Assembly: GCF_007828215.1 (NCBI RefSeq)
Contig: NZ_VIUE01000021.1
Location: forward strand, 1-64,000
DNA from: Pseudomonas sp. SJZ074
GTDB lineage: Bacteria; Pseudomonadota; Gammaproteobacteria; Pseudomonadales; Pseudomonadaceae
Length of the DNA stretch: 64,000 bases
Reading direction: 5' to 3'
The notes under the pieces are model-generated. The model did not search any database, was not told where the DNA came from, and saw only the letters and a list, made by a program, of their open reading frames with translations. The position numbers were made by a program, and so were the translations under genes. Positions 1 through 6,412 of this stretch are shown here, piece by piece; position 1 is the stretch's first letter; the number at the start of each line of letters is the position of its first letter.

Positions 1-118
1 CCCGCTTAAAAGGCTAGAACTGGTGTCCACTAATTTAAGTGCACACCATGTCTTGGCTTTGCGGGGCTTGGTAGGTGACTTGGCCGGACGGATACCGTCT
101 TCAGGCTCTGGAGGATCA

Positions 119-439
119 TCAGTGAGTGATTTCAGTCCTGTCATCCCTGATGATTCGCGACACTTTTTCGCTAACGACAAAAGGTGTCGTGACACACCGC
201 AGCATCCGCGCCTGCGTTTCGAAGTCCGCCGCGATTAAGTCCATCAGCAGCCGCTGGTGAACGTCCTGCTGATTGTCGATGCCGTGGGCCTTCATGACCT
301 GTTTCAGGTCCGGCTTGAACACGCCGGCTACCTCAACCGTGAATTTCTCGATGCCAAGCGCGGCGTTCTTGGCTGCTTCCTTCTCGCGCTTTCGGCGCTG
401 CTTGATGGCTTCCGCCGTCGGCTGCTGTTCTTGGGCCAT
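119..439 (-). CDS. Small charged protein of unknown function, probably prophage/island cargo
   Basis: This encodes 106 residues with no membrane segment or signal peptide. Residues 10-25 are rich in Lys, Arg and Ala and look helical. The rest is a compact mixed region containing a 'DLIAADFETQARML' helix. The start is supported by a GAGG-type ribosome site about 7 bases upstream. It lies downstream, on the same strand, of a frameshifted gene and a tiny gene, and about 1.6 kb from an integrase remnant, so I infer leftover prophage or island cargo. No function can be assigned. I do not recognise a named domain. Confidence 0.6.
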   Translation of the reverse strand: MAQEQQPTAEAIKQRRKREKEAAKNAALGIEKFTVEVAGVFKPDLKQVMKAHGIDNQQDVHQRLLMDLIAADFETQARMLRCVTTPFVVSEKVSRIIRDDRTEITH

Positions 440-514
440 GGCCTACCTCTTCAATTCCGCTGGCCGGCAAGTCCAACCAGGTCTGTCGTTTGCGTTGTTG
501 GATGCGAAACCGTC

Positions 515-936
515 TCACGCTGCTGCCTTCACCTGCCTCCAGGCGCCGACGGCAGCCAGCAGCGCAGACAATCGCTCCTCGGGTACCGGCGTATCGCCGG
601 GCACCGCCAGCCAGCCCATGCCGATCCGGTGATTCGGGTTACAGTCCGCCTTCACCTCTTCGTAGAAGTGCTCAAGGACATCCGAGAGCCTTCCGCCATG
701 TGCACGCCGTCCGGCCTGATGTCGATTGATTTGATGTACTGGGAGCCGTCTTGGCGAACGTAGATGCCGGCGATGTAGATCGTCCAATGGCGAGCAACAT
801 CACAGAGCGCGTCAGCCACCGGCTTTGAAAGGCCGCTGGGGTCAATGTTGATCACTGCGGCGTGGTGGGCATTGACCAGGGCTAGCATGCTTTGCTCGAT
901 CTGGACGCGCCGATTGCAAAGTTTGCGCTTACTCAT
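515..936 (-). pseudogene. Hypothetical phage-type protein interrupted by a one-base frameshift
   Basis: The reading frame opens at 936 (MSKRKLCNRR...) and runs cleanly to about position 689, where it encodes '..DGVHMAEG'. There it leaves frame. A second frame continues with 'LSDVLEHFYEEV' and a coherent tail ending in KAAA at 515. Adding one base after the GG of the Gly codon would restore a protein of about 140 residues. The start ATG overlaps the stop of the small frame upstream (TATGAGTAA), which is typical of tightly packed phage genes. It could be a pseudogene or a sequencing error. The product is unknown. Confidence 0.55.
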
Positions 937-1051
937 AGCGAATCCGTTCGTCGTACAGCCATTCAATGACTGCATCTGGCCGTACTCGAGCAGACACAGG
1001 GAATCGTATTTCTTGCCTTCTGGCGGCAGTCTTTCGCTGCACTTGAGCCAA
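929..1051 (-). CDS. Possible 40-residue phage-type small protein (frame uncertain)
   Basis: Two readings compete here. An ATG at 1059 follows a strong AAGGAGGTGG site and gives MSDWLKCSERLPPEGKK, which resembles the start of DUF551-type phage proteins. That frame has no stop and runs into the next gene. The other frame, from a TTG at 1051, gives a 40-residue protein ending 'DAVIEWLYDERIRYE' whose stop overlaps the next gene's ATG. Either the DUF551-like start has been shifted into the second frame by an indel, or only one of the two is real. Both are consistent with decayed phage cargo. Confidence 0.3.
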   Translation of the reverse strand: MAQVQRKTAARRQEIRFPVSARVRPDAVIEWLYDERIRYE

Positions 1052-1246
1052 TCACTCATGGCCACCTCCTTTGCTCCTTATCCAACAAAACTCGGATGCA
1101 CTCATCTGCTTCGCTGGTTGCCGTTGGGCGCGGAGGAGAGTGCATTCGGGGGCGTTAGAGGTGCGCGGCTAAATCGCTAAAGGAACCAGCGAGCTTGGCC
1201 GATACGTCTTGGCATTAATGCCAATACTTGAGATATGGAGATTTGA

Positions 1247-1597
1247 ATGTTTCTAAATAAAGTCCGCAGTGATGCGGTCATCGCGGTGATTGCCCTCGCT
1301 TATGCCGTTCCAGCTCCGGCAGCCACGGATGTTGTCGCGGATCACGACACTGCGGTTATGGCTGTCGCAGCCACCCAAGCATGCGCAAAAAAGCATCCAG
1401 AAGCAGGTATCACTTTAGAAAAATTCATGACAGAACAGAAAGCGGACATAACTGACGAGATGGCGAAACACATCCGTGATGTCGCTGCAAACCCCATGTA
1501 CGAAATGGAGGTGAAGCAGTCGACTGAGTTCTTCAATTCCAAAGGCGGCCAGGGGTTGCTGGACAGTCTCTGTGATGGATTCATCACTGCGAAGTGA
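1247..1597 (+). CDS. Exported small protein of unknown function (two-cysteine family, copy 1)
   Basis: This encodes 116 residues. Residues 1-26 form a signal-peptide-like stretch ending in PAPAATD, so export to the periplasm is likely. The mature part is helical and has Cys in 'ACAKKHPE' and Cys near the C-terminus in 'LCDGF', a pair that could form a disulfide. The same layout occurs in the protein at 3713-4051: signal peptide, 'A..ACAKK.P' against 'MEQVCNKTNP', a middle segment 'DITDEMAKHIRDVAANPMYE' against 'KIDEATKAQVRKIKSDPAYK', and a final Cys. They are therefore paralogues. A GGAG site sits 8 bases before the ATG. Function unknown. Confidence 0.7.
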   Translation: MFLNKVRSDAVIAVIALAYAVPAPAATDVVADHDTAVMAVAATQACAKKHPEAGITLEKFMTEQKADITDEMAKHIRDVAANPMYEMEVKQSTEFFNSKGGQGLLDSLCDGFITAK

Positions 1598-1647
1598 TTG
1601 TCTCGCTTGCTCACTTTACTCTGGGTTCCATGCCTTATGCAGGTGAG

Positions 1648-2076
1648 CGGCTATAGGCCGCAAAAATCCTTGCCACCTTGGTGGCGAAGCTGAACCTTGC
1701 AGATTTCCAAAACGCCATCCCTGTGATACGCGAGCTTCGCATCTTGAACGAGACGAGTGATCGTTTCGTTAATGCAACTCTTACCCTTGACTCGGCGCCC
1801 GAGGTATTTAAGTCCAAGATCTGGCGGTTTGACGAGATCGCTGCAGATAGTTTCCGGATCATACCTGGACTTGATCTTGTCCTAGATGGCCCGTTGTTGA
1901 ATCGCCTGACAGAAGCGGAGATGTCGACCTTTATCTTCGTTCTTGAAGTCGATGATAAGCAGGCGCAGAGCGGTCGCAAGGAGGTAGCTCGGCTTGAACA
2001 GGTCGTAGAGCTTTTGCCCAGAAACCAGTGGGGCGGATTGCGGCATATACCAGATATGACTGCGGCTTTTGTTCAG
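1648..2076 (+). pseudogene. 5' fragment of a DUF4011-type helicase/nuclease protein
   Basis: The reading frame contains 'NAIPVIRELRILNETS', '..WRFDEIAA', 'LTEAEMSTFIF', 'VELLPRNQWGG' and 'IPDMTAAFVQ'. From memory of the family, this is the order of landmarks in the N-terminal beta-sandwich region of very large DUF4011/DUF3320 superfamily-1 helicase-like proteins, which normally continue with 'PNDP' and more than 1,000 further residues. Here the similarity stops at about 2076. The frame then runs only 20 unrelated codons, into DNA that on the other strand encodes integrase. A stop codon precedes the fragment and no convincing start is visible. It is a truncated remnant. Parent proteins of this kind often sit in defence or mobile islands. 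Confidence 0.6.
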
Positions 2077-2079
2077 CTA

Positions 2080-2320
2080 GTTGCGTGTCTTGCGGATGTT
2101 CCTCAGGAATTTGCGTGGTCAGGACCCCCAGCCTAGTCTTTGTTCTGCTCGCCCCACCGATACCGATAGAAAAAACTGACCAACATGCCGTCCTTACTTG
2201 TAGATTTCGGCCGGCCAGATTGCCATCCTCCCCGAGAATTCGGCCGGTGTCATCAGCGGTCAGCGATTCGAGTCCTTTGATGGTAATTTTGCCTACGAAA
2301 TGGACTCCCCCTACTTTTCC
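2080..2320 (-). pseudogene. Tyrosine-recombinase (phage integrase) N-terminal remnant, multiply frameshifted
   Basis: Read on the minus strand, three successive frames give integrase N-terminal pieces in the right order. The first is 'ITIKGLESLTADDTGRILGE' (about 2230-2290). After a frameshift comes 'KDGMLVSFFYRYRWGEQNKD', ending in a stop at 2133-2135. After another shift comes 'LRNIRKTRN' (about 2080-2107). These match the arm-binding start of Pseudomonas phage integrases as I know them. The catalytic domain (R..HxxR..Y) is absent. The fragment ends within a few bases of the end of the DUF4011 similarity on the opposite strand, which marks an old deletion junction. Confidence 0.65.
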
Positions 2321-2358
2321 CCCTACAAAAACGTCATTTGCGCCGCGTTATCGGTTCC

Positions 2359-2484
2359 TCAGGTGTGCAGCGGGATGATCGCATTCGCCAGGCTACGACC
2401 GAGGGGCGTCAGCGTGTAGTCCACGCGCGGGGGCACTTCCTTGTAGTCGGTCCGTGTAAGCACCTGATCGGCTTCCAGATCCTT
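2359..2484 (-). pseudogene. C-terminal remnant of an HxlR-family transcriptional regulator
   Basis: The minus strand encodes 'DLEADQVLTRTDYKEVPPR', then 'VDYTLTPLGRSLANAI' and a stop. This is the wing and following helix of the HxlR winged-helix fold ('LE.DGL..R..Y.EVPPRVEY.LT..G..L'). About 41 codons remain. A stop and a probable +1 shift lie just upstream: 'NQLK' is readable in the next frame. The first half of the gene is missing. It lies between the integrase remnant and the nested repeat at 2537-2738, so it was probably cut when the island or repeat arrived. Confidence 0.65.
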
Positions 2485-2536
2485 TCAATTGGTTTAAGCC
2501 CTACTGCAAAGAGGACAATAGAAAGCCCGGGCTTTG

Positions 2537-2738
2537 CCATAATGCTGTTCACATAAGACTTGCCCGGTTCATTGTGGCGAGGAGATTTATCCCCGCTGGC
2601 TGCGAAGCAGTCCCAATACGGACGACTCAATCCACCTGATACACCGAGTCGTAGGGCCTTAGGGCTGCTTCGCAGCCCAGCGGGGATAAATCCCCTCGCC
2701 ACAGGTTCATCTACTTCCTTAAGTGAACAGCATTACGG
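2537..2738. repeat. Nested inverted repeat: REPIN inside a 21-bp imperfect inverted repeat
   Basis: The outer arms 2537-2557 and 2718-2738 are an imperfect 21-bp inverted repeat built on 'TAATGCTGTTCAC'. They differ at about three positions. Inside lie two oppositely oriented REP units: 2573-2612 (TGTGGCGAGGAGATTTATCC..) and 2665-2703 (..GGGGATAAATCCCCTCGCCACA). Together they form a REPIN with a roughly 50-base unpaired centre. No ORF is convincing. The outer arms could be the ends of a small non-autonomous element or simply part of a larger hairpin. The stretch 2485-2766 holds nothing else that I can support. Confidence 0.7.
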
Positions 2739-2766
2739 ACTCTGCCGGACTTTTCCGGGCAAACAT

Positions 2767-2928
2767 TCAGCGCGAATCCACCTCGTGCGAGATTTCGGCG
2801 GCTGATCTTCTCTTGCACCTGCGAACCCAGCCAAAGAAAGCGTGAACGGGATGTAGAACTGCTGCAAACAAGCACAACAGCAATATGACGAACATCAAGA
2901 TCAACGGGGTGCTTTCGTGCGAGAACAT
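2767..2928 (-). CDS. Small single-span membrane protein, unknown function
   Basis: This encodes 53 residues starting at the ATG at 2928, which is preceded by a GGAG site 8 bases upstream. A longer frame exists upstream but has no comparable start. Residues 8-28 (TPLILMFVILLLCLFAAVL) form one clear membrane segment. A basic patch 'WVRRCKRRS' follows and suggests a cytoplasmic C-terminus. It lies between the island scar and a coiled-coil membrane protein on the same strand. No function is known to me. Confidence 0.5.
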   Translation of the reverse strand: MFSHESTPLILMFVILLLCLFAAVLHPVHAFFGWVRRCKRRSAAEISHEVDSR

Positions 2929-3093
2929 GGTGGGTACTCCTGTAGTCACTATGTTGTAACCCGCAGGGTAGACGCGTTTGACCATGATTGGGATGAACGT
3001 ATGTTCATCCTCGGACGCTTGAATTGTGGTACGGCAGCGCTTGCCCAAAGGGCCGATTCTGATTCGAAAAACCTGTCGCGCTCCGTGACGTCG

Positions 3094-3540
3094 CTATCGC
3101 CTCGCGGCAAAGCAACTTTGCAACGACTGTTGATGCTGCGTGATCAGACGGTTAATTTCCGACCGCCTCACTTCCGACATGTGATTGTTGTCGGCCCAGC
3201 TGAGACTGTTTTCCAGATCGTTGATTTCACTCCGTATGGCTTCGCATTGGTCATTCTGCATGGCCGCCAGTCTGGACTGGGTCGATGCAAGCAGTTCGTC
3301 TCGTTGCGCCACGGCCTCTCTCCATTTCTGAAGCAAGGCAGCGAGCTCGTCGTTCTGCTTTTGCAGTTCCTGATTACGCGCGGTCTGGTTCTCTAGCGCG
3401 TTTTTTTGTTGTCCAAAATTCATACCCCCCACCACAAAGGTGGTGCCGATGCCTACGATGAACGTTCCAAGCGCTATCGCAGTTGTCAGCCATGGCGTGC
3501 CGGAGCTGGCTGCCGGCGTAGGTGAGTGTGCGGTGTTCAT
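3094..3540 (-). CDS. Membrane-anchored coiled-coil protein, unknown function
   Basis: The likely start is the ATG at 3540 (MNTAHSPTPAASS), with AAGGA upstream, giving 148 residues. Residues 15-36 form a Gly-rich membrane segment (LTTAIALGTFIVGIGTTFVV). The rest is a long polar helix rich in Gln, Glu, Asn and Leu with heptad character (about residues 45-140), so probably a coiled coil. Two cysteines (NDQCEA and SCFAAR) lie in the C-terminal half. This architecture is common in small cell-envelope or phage-spanin-like proteins, but nothing specific supports a function. Confidence 0.6.
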   Translation of the reverse strand: MNTAHSPTPAASSGTPWLTTAIALGTFIVGIGTTFVVGGMNFGQQKNALENQTARNQELQKQNDELAALLQKWREAVAQRDELLASTQSRLAAMQNDQCEAIRSEINDLENSLSWADNNHMSEVRRSEINRLITQHQQSLQSCFAARR

Positions 3541-3712
3541 CAAGATAATCGTCCTTCCATGGTCTTGTGGACCCGTTTTATACAATGCGCGTTGTCACTT
3601 TGCACACTGCTCGCGCCTCTGCGGGCGAGGGATGTTCGTCAAACGGCGTGATGATAAAGTGCGCACGTTTTGGCCGACAGATGGTCTGGGTTCTACGATC
3701 AAGGAGCTTTGA

Positions 3713-4051
3713 ATGTCGTTGTTAAGGATGTCCACACTTTCACTGTGCTTGGCAGGGATGGGTTTTGCTGGCGGCGTTTTCGCGAGTCAGCAGGATGAAA
3801 AGCATCAGGGGCTGGTCGCCTTGGTTGCCATGGAGCAGGTGTGCAACAAAACCAACCCTGGCCTCAAGGGGGACGTGGAGAATGCCATGGCTGCAGACCC
3901 GAAGATCGACGAGGCGACCAAGGCGCAAGTCAGGAAAATAAAATCCGATCCGGCTTATAAATTCCAGGTGAAGAGCATGGCGGATAACCTCGTCAACTCG
4001 CCACTGGCAGGCGCCGCGCAGGGGATGTGCAAGGATTATGCGCCGAAGTAA
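3713..4051 (+). CDS. Exported small protein of unknown function (two-cysteine family, copy 2)
   Basis: This encodes 112 residues. Residues 1-25 form a good signal peptide ending FASQQ, so the protein is probably periplasmic. The mature protein has Cys in 'MEQVCNKTNPG' and Cys in the last ten residues ('GMCKDYAPK'). It shares its layout with the product at 1247-1597 and is interpreted as a paralogue. A site 'CAAGGAGCTTTG' precedes the ATG. The two copies flank the mobile-element scar and the two small membrane-protein genes. Function unknown. Confidence 0.7.
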   Translation: MSLLRMSTLSLCLAGMGFAGGVFASQQDEKHQGLVALVAMEQVCNKTNPGLKGDVENAMAADPKIDEATKAQVRKIKSDPAYKFQVKSMADNLVNSPLAGAAQGMCKDYAPK

Positions 4052-4070
4052 TCCGGTGCATCGGCGACCC

Positions 4071-4730
4071 TCATTCAGCCACCAACAACAATGATTGCGG
4101 CACCGCACGCTGAGGGTGTTGCGGTTCCTGCAGGCCCGTCAGCCGAAAGCCGGCCATGTCCAGGGCATTGAACCAGCTAGGCAGGGTGCGCAAGTACCAC
4201 GGCATGGGCTGCCATTGTCCCTTGAAATCGTCGAAGTGTTCCTGCCGCCAGCCATCCTGATAGTCGCCCGCGGCGGCGACCCACGGATGCAAGGTCTGGA
4301 TCACCAGGGCGCCGCCAGCGACGAGCAGAGCCTTGATGGTGGTGAGCAGGGGGATGATGTCCTGATGCAACAGCGCGAAGTTGGCGCAGACCAGGTCGTA
4401 GTCGCTGCCGATATCTACCTTCGCCTGAACCAGCGCTTCATAGCTTGCCAGATGCACGGGGGAAGAGCCGGCCGCCCGTGCGGACTCTACCAGCGTGGCA
4501 TCGCCGTCCACCCCAACGGCCTGGATACCCCGTCCAGCCAGGGCACGCAATAACCAGCCTTCACCGCAGCCCAGGTCGAGCACGCGCCCGGGTTGGCGGC
4601 TGAGTATTGCCAGCAGGATGGCCTGATCGGTGACTTCGCGCCGGCTTGCGATGGCGCCGGTGCGCACGGCGTCGATCCAGGCCTGGGCGTTGTGATGCCA
4701 GCTTTGAAGGAGCTCTGATTCGTGGGGCAT
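4071..4730 (-). CDS. Class I SAM-dependent methyltransferase
   Basis: This encodes 219 residues from MPHESELL at 4730. An in-frame ATG at 4772 would add 14 residues but sits too close to its GGAG. Motif I 'VLDLGCGEGWLLRAL' (about residue 50) and the acidic residue in 'AVGVDGDATLV' form the SAM pocket. 'YDLVCANFALLHQDI' fits motif IV and 'GGALVIQTLHPW' a later strand. It resembles small-molecule methyltransferases of the UbiG/Methyltransf_23 type. The substrate cannot be read from sequence. It is divergent from the TetR gene and separated from it by about 170 bases that carry a palindrome. Confidence 0.75.
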   Translation of the reverse strand: MPHESELLQSWHHNAQAWIDAVRTGAIASRREVTDQAILLAILSRQPGRVLDLGCGEGWLLRALAGRGIQAVGVDGDATLVESARAAGSSPVHLASYEALVQAKVDIGSDYDLVCANFALLHQDIIPLLTTIKALLVAGGALVIQTLHPWVAAAGDYQDGWRQEHFDDFKGQWQPMPWYLRTLPSWFNALDMAGFRLTGLQEPQHPQRAVPQSLLLVAE

Positions 4731-4826
4731 GTCGGTGTCCGGCGCAGGCCTGAGTGCAAGAATAGAATACATTCTCCAATCGCTTTTATTTTGGATTCGG
4801 CTTCACTTAGACCTACGAGTCGGCAA

Positions 4827-4846
4827 AATGTACTCCGGTGTACATT
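4827..4846. promoter_or_regulatory. Palindrome upstream of the TetR gene (candidate operator)
   Basis: This is a perfect inverted repeat AATGTAC-N6-GTACATT, 52 bases before the TetR start. Its right half, extended to GGTGTACATT, recurs exactly at 8537-8546, in the gap between the flavin oxidoreductase and the binding-protein gene. A further GTACATT follows at 4861-4867. Size and symmetry fit a TetR-family operator. The link is inferred. Confidence 0.5.
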
Positions 4847-4897
4847 CTTCGGGCGGCAGGGTACATTCAGCTCACTTTTTTGAATAAGGTGAGCGAG

Positions 4898-5599
4898 ATG
4901 TCCCAGTTGGGGAAGGCCCGTGGCAAGGCCCAGGACACCGGTTGGCGCGGGTCGCCGGAGGGCTGGCTGGAGGCTGCCTACGATGCCTTGAAGGAGTCGG
5001 GGATCGATGCGGTCCGGGTTATGCCGCTCGCCAAGCGCCTGGGTTTGTCGCGAACCAGTTTCTATTGGTTTTTCGAGGACCGTGAACAGCTGTTGGCCGC
5101 CTTGCTTTCCCGTTGGCGCGAGACCAATACGGGAGGCTTGATCCGGCAGAGCGAAAGCTATGCGCAGAGCATTTCCGAAGCGATCCTGAATGTCTTCGAG
5201 TGTTGGCTCAACCCGCAACTGTTCGATTCGCAATTCGAGTTTGCCGTGCGCAGTTGGGCGCTGCAGTCGGCTGAGGTGGCTCAGGAGGTCGCCACCGTGG
5301 ACGAACAGCGTATCAGCGCCCTGACGAGCATGTTCAAGCGGTTTGGCTATGACAGCCAGGGTGCCGATACCCGGGCCCGAACGATTTACCTGACCCAGAT
5401 CGGCTATATCAGCATGAACACCAGTGAGCTGATCACCACGCGTTTTGAGCGTATTCCTCATTACGTGAGCATTTTCACCGGCAAGGTTCCCAAACAGCGC
5501 GAGCTGGATCGTTTTTACGGAAAGTTCGGTTACGCGGAAAAAGAACCTGGGGTTTTCGTTCCCTTGACGGAAACTTTCGAAGAGGTCGTCGCAAAATGA
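4898..5599 (+). CDS. TetR-family transcriptional regulator
   Basis: This encodes 233 residues from MSQLGKARG at 4898. An earlier in-frame start at 4838 would overlap the palindrome and has no ribosome site. Residues 25-72 are the TetR helix-turn-helix ('AAYDALKESGIDAVRVMPLA', then 'LGLSRTSFYWFFEDREQLL'). The C-terminal domain is a ligand-sensing helical region without a recognisable family tag. The stop overlaps the next start (ATGA), so it is translationally coupled to the ProC-like gene. It is probably the local regulator of this gene, of the flavin demethylase and of the amine-binding protein. Confidence 0.85.
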   Translation: MSQLGKARGKAQDTGWRGSPEGWLEAAYDALKESGIDAVRVMPLAKRLGLSRTSFYWFFEDREQLLAALLSRWRETNTGGLIRQSESYAQSISEAILNVFECWLNPQLFDSQFEFAVRSWALQSAEVAQEVATVDEQRISALTSMFKRFGYDSQGADTRARTIYLTQIGYISMNTSELITTRFERIPHYVSIFTGKVPKQRELDRFYGKFGYAEKEPGVFVPLTETFEEVVAK

Positions 5600-6381
5600 T
5601 CAGCGAAACGCTCGGTATCATTGGCGGAACGGGTTGGTTGGGCGGGGCGATTGCGAAAGCGATCATGGAGAAGTCCCTGGTGCCACCCGGCAATTTGATC
5701 ATTTCAAATCGTTCAGGCAGTCATCCGTTGGCACAACAAGGCGTCTGTCTGGTCACGGACAACCAGGCGCTGGTTGCACATAGCGACGTAGTGGTCATCG
5801 CGGTACGCCCCGAACATTTCGCCGGCCTGGACATCGACGCGACGGGCAAGACCATCGTTTCTTTGATGGCTGGGATCACGGCGCAGGCGATTGCCGCACA
5901 GACCTCGGCTTCGGTGGTCGTGCGGGCGATGCCCAACGCGGCGGTGGAAATCCGGCAATCCTTTACGCCATGGTTTTGTTGGGGGGAGGTGGGCGCGGCG
6001 ACCAGGGCTCTGGTGCAACGGCTGTTCGAATCCGTGGGCACTGCGGCTGAAGTTCAGGAAGAAGGCTTCATCGACTACCTGTCCGCGCTGTCGGGCACCG
6101 GCCCTGCCTTTGCGGCCTTGTTGATGACGGCTTTGACCAACCAGGCGGTAGCGACCGGCCTGCCTGCGGATATCGCGCATATGGCTGCCAAGAACGTCGT
6201 GGTCAACAGCAGCCAGCTTCTGCAAAACCATGATGCCTTGGCGATGATCGAGGCCTTGGTTGCTTATCGAGGCGTCACGGCTGCAGCGTTGCAATCAATG
6301 ATCGACAGTCGCTTCGAAGAACACGTCGGCCGGGCATTGCAAGCCGGCGCGGCGGTCGCTCGCAAAGGGCTGCATGCCTGA
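5596..6381 (+). CDS. Pyrroline-5-carboxylate reductase-like NAD(P)-dependent reductase
   Basis: This encodes 261 residues, close to the usual ProC length of about 270. The N-terminal Rossmann loop is 'GIIGGTGWLGGAIAKAI', with GGTGWLG in place of the usual GxGxxG. The C-terminal dimerisation domain carries the P5C-reductase signature 'LSALSGTGPAFAALLMTAL'. The family reduces cyclic imines such as pyrroline-5-carboxylate. As a second, locus-specific copy beside a DgcA/StcD-type demethylase it might act on an imino acid from betaine breakdown, but that is inference. It overlaps the TetR gene by four bases and faces the flavin oxidoreductase. Confidence 0.75.
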   Translation: MISETLGIIGGTGWLGGAIAKAIMEKSLVPPGNLIISNRSGSHPLAQQGVCLVTDNQALVAHSDVVVIAVRPEHFAGLDIDATGKTIVSLMAGITAQAIAAQTSASVVVRAMPNAAVEIRQSFTPWFCWGEVGAATRALVQRLFESVGTAAEVQEEGFIDYLSALSGTGPAFAALLMTALTNQAVATGLPADIAHMAAKNVVVNSSQLLQNHDALAMIEALVAYRGVTAAALQSMIDSRFEEHVGRALQAGAAVARKGLHA

Positions 6382-6412
6382 TGGAAACACAGCCCCGCGC
6401 CATTGAATGACC

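Noticed and set aside
1..118. The first 118 bases considered as an insertion-sequence end
   Set aside because: A minus-strand frame (ending in 'KPRKAKTW') and 'GGTGTCCACTAA' look suggestive, but the window stops there and nothing confirms an element.
1635..1979. A minus-strand frame opposite the DUF4011 fragment
   Set aside because: It is Ser/Arg-rich with no family features, while the plus strand shows ordered family landmarks.
2080..2500. A tRNA attachment site beside the integrase remnant
   Set aside because: No tRNA gene or tRNA 3' end with a matching direct repeat could be found in the first 4 kb.
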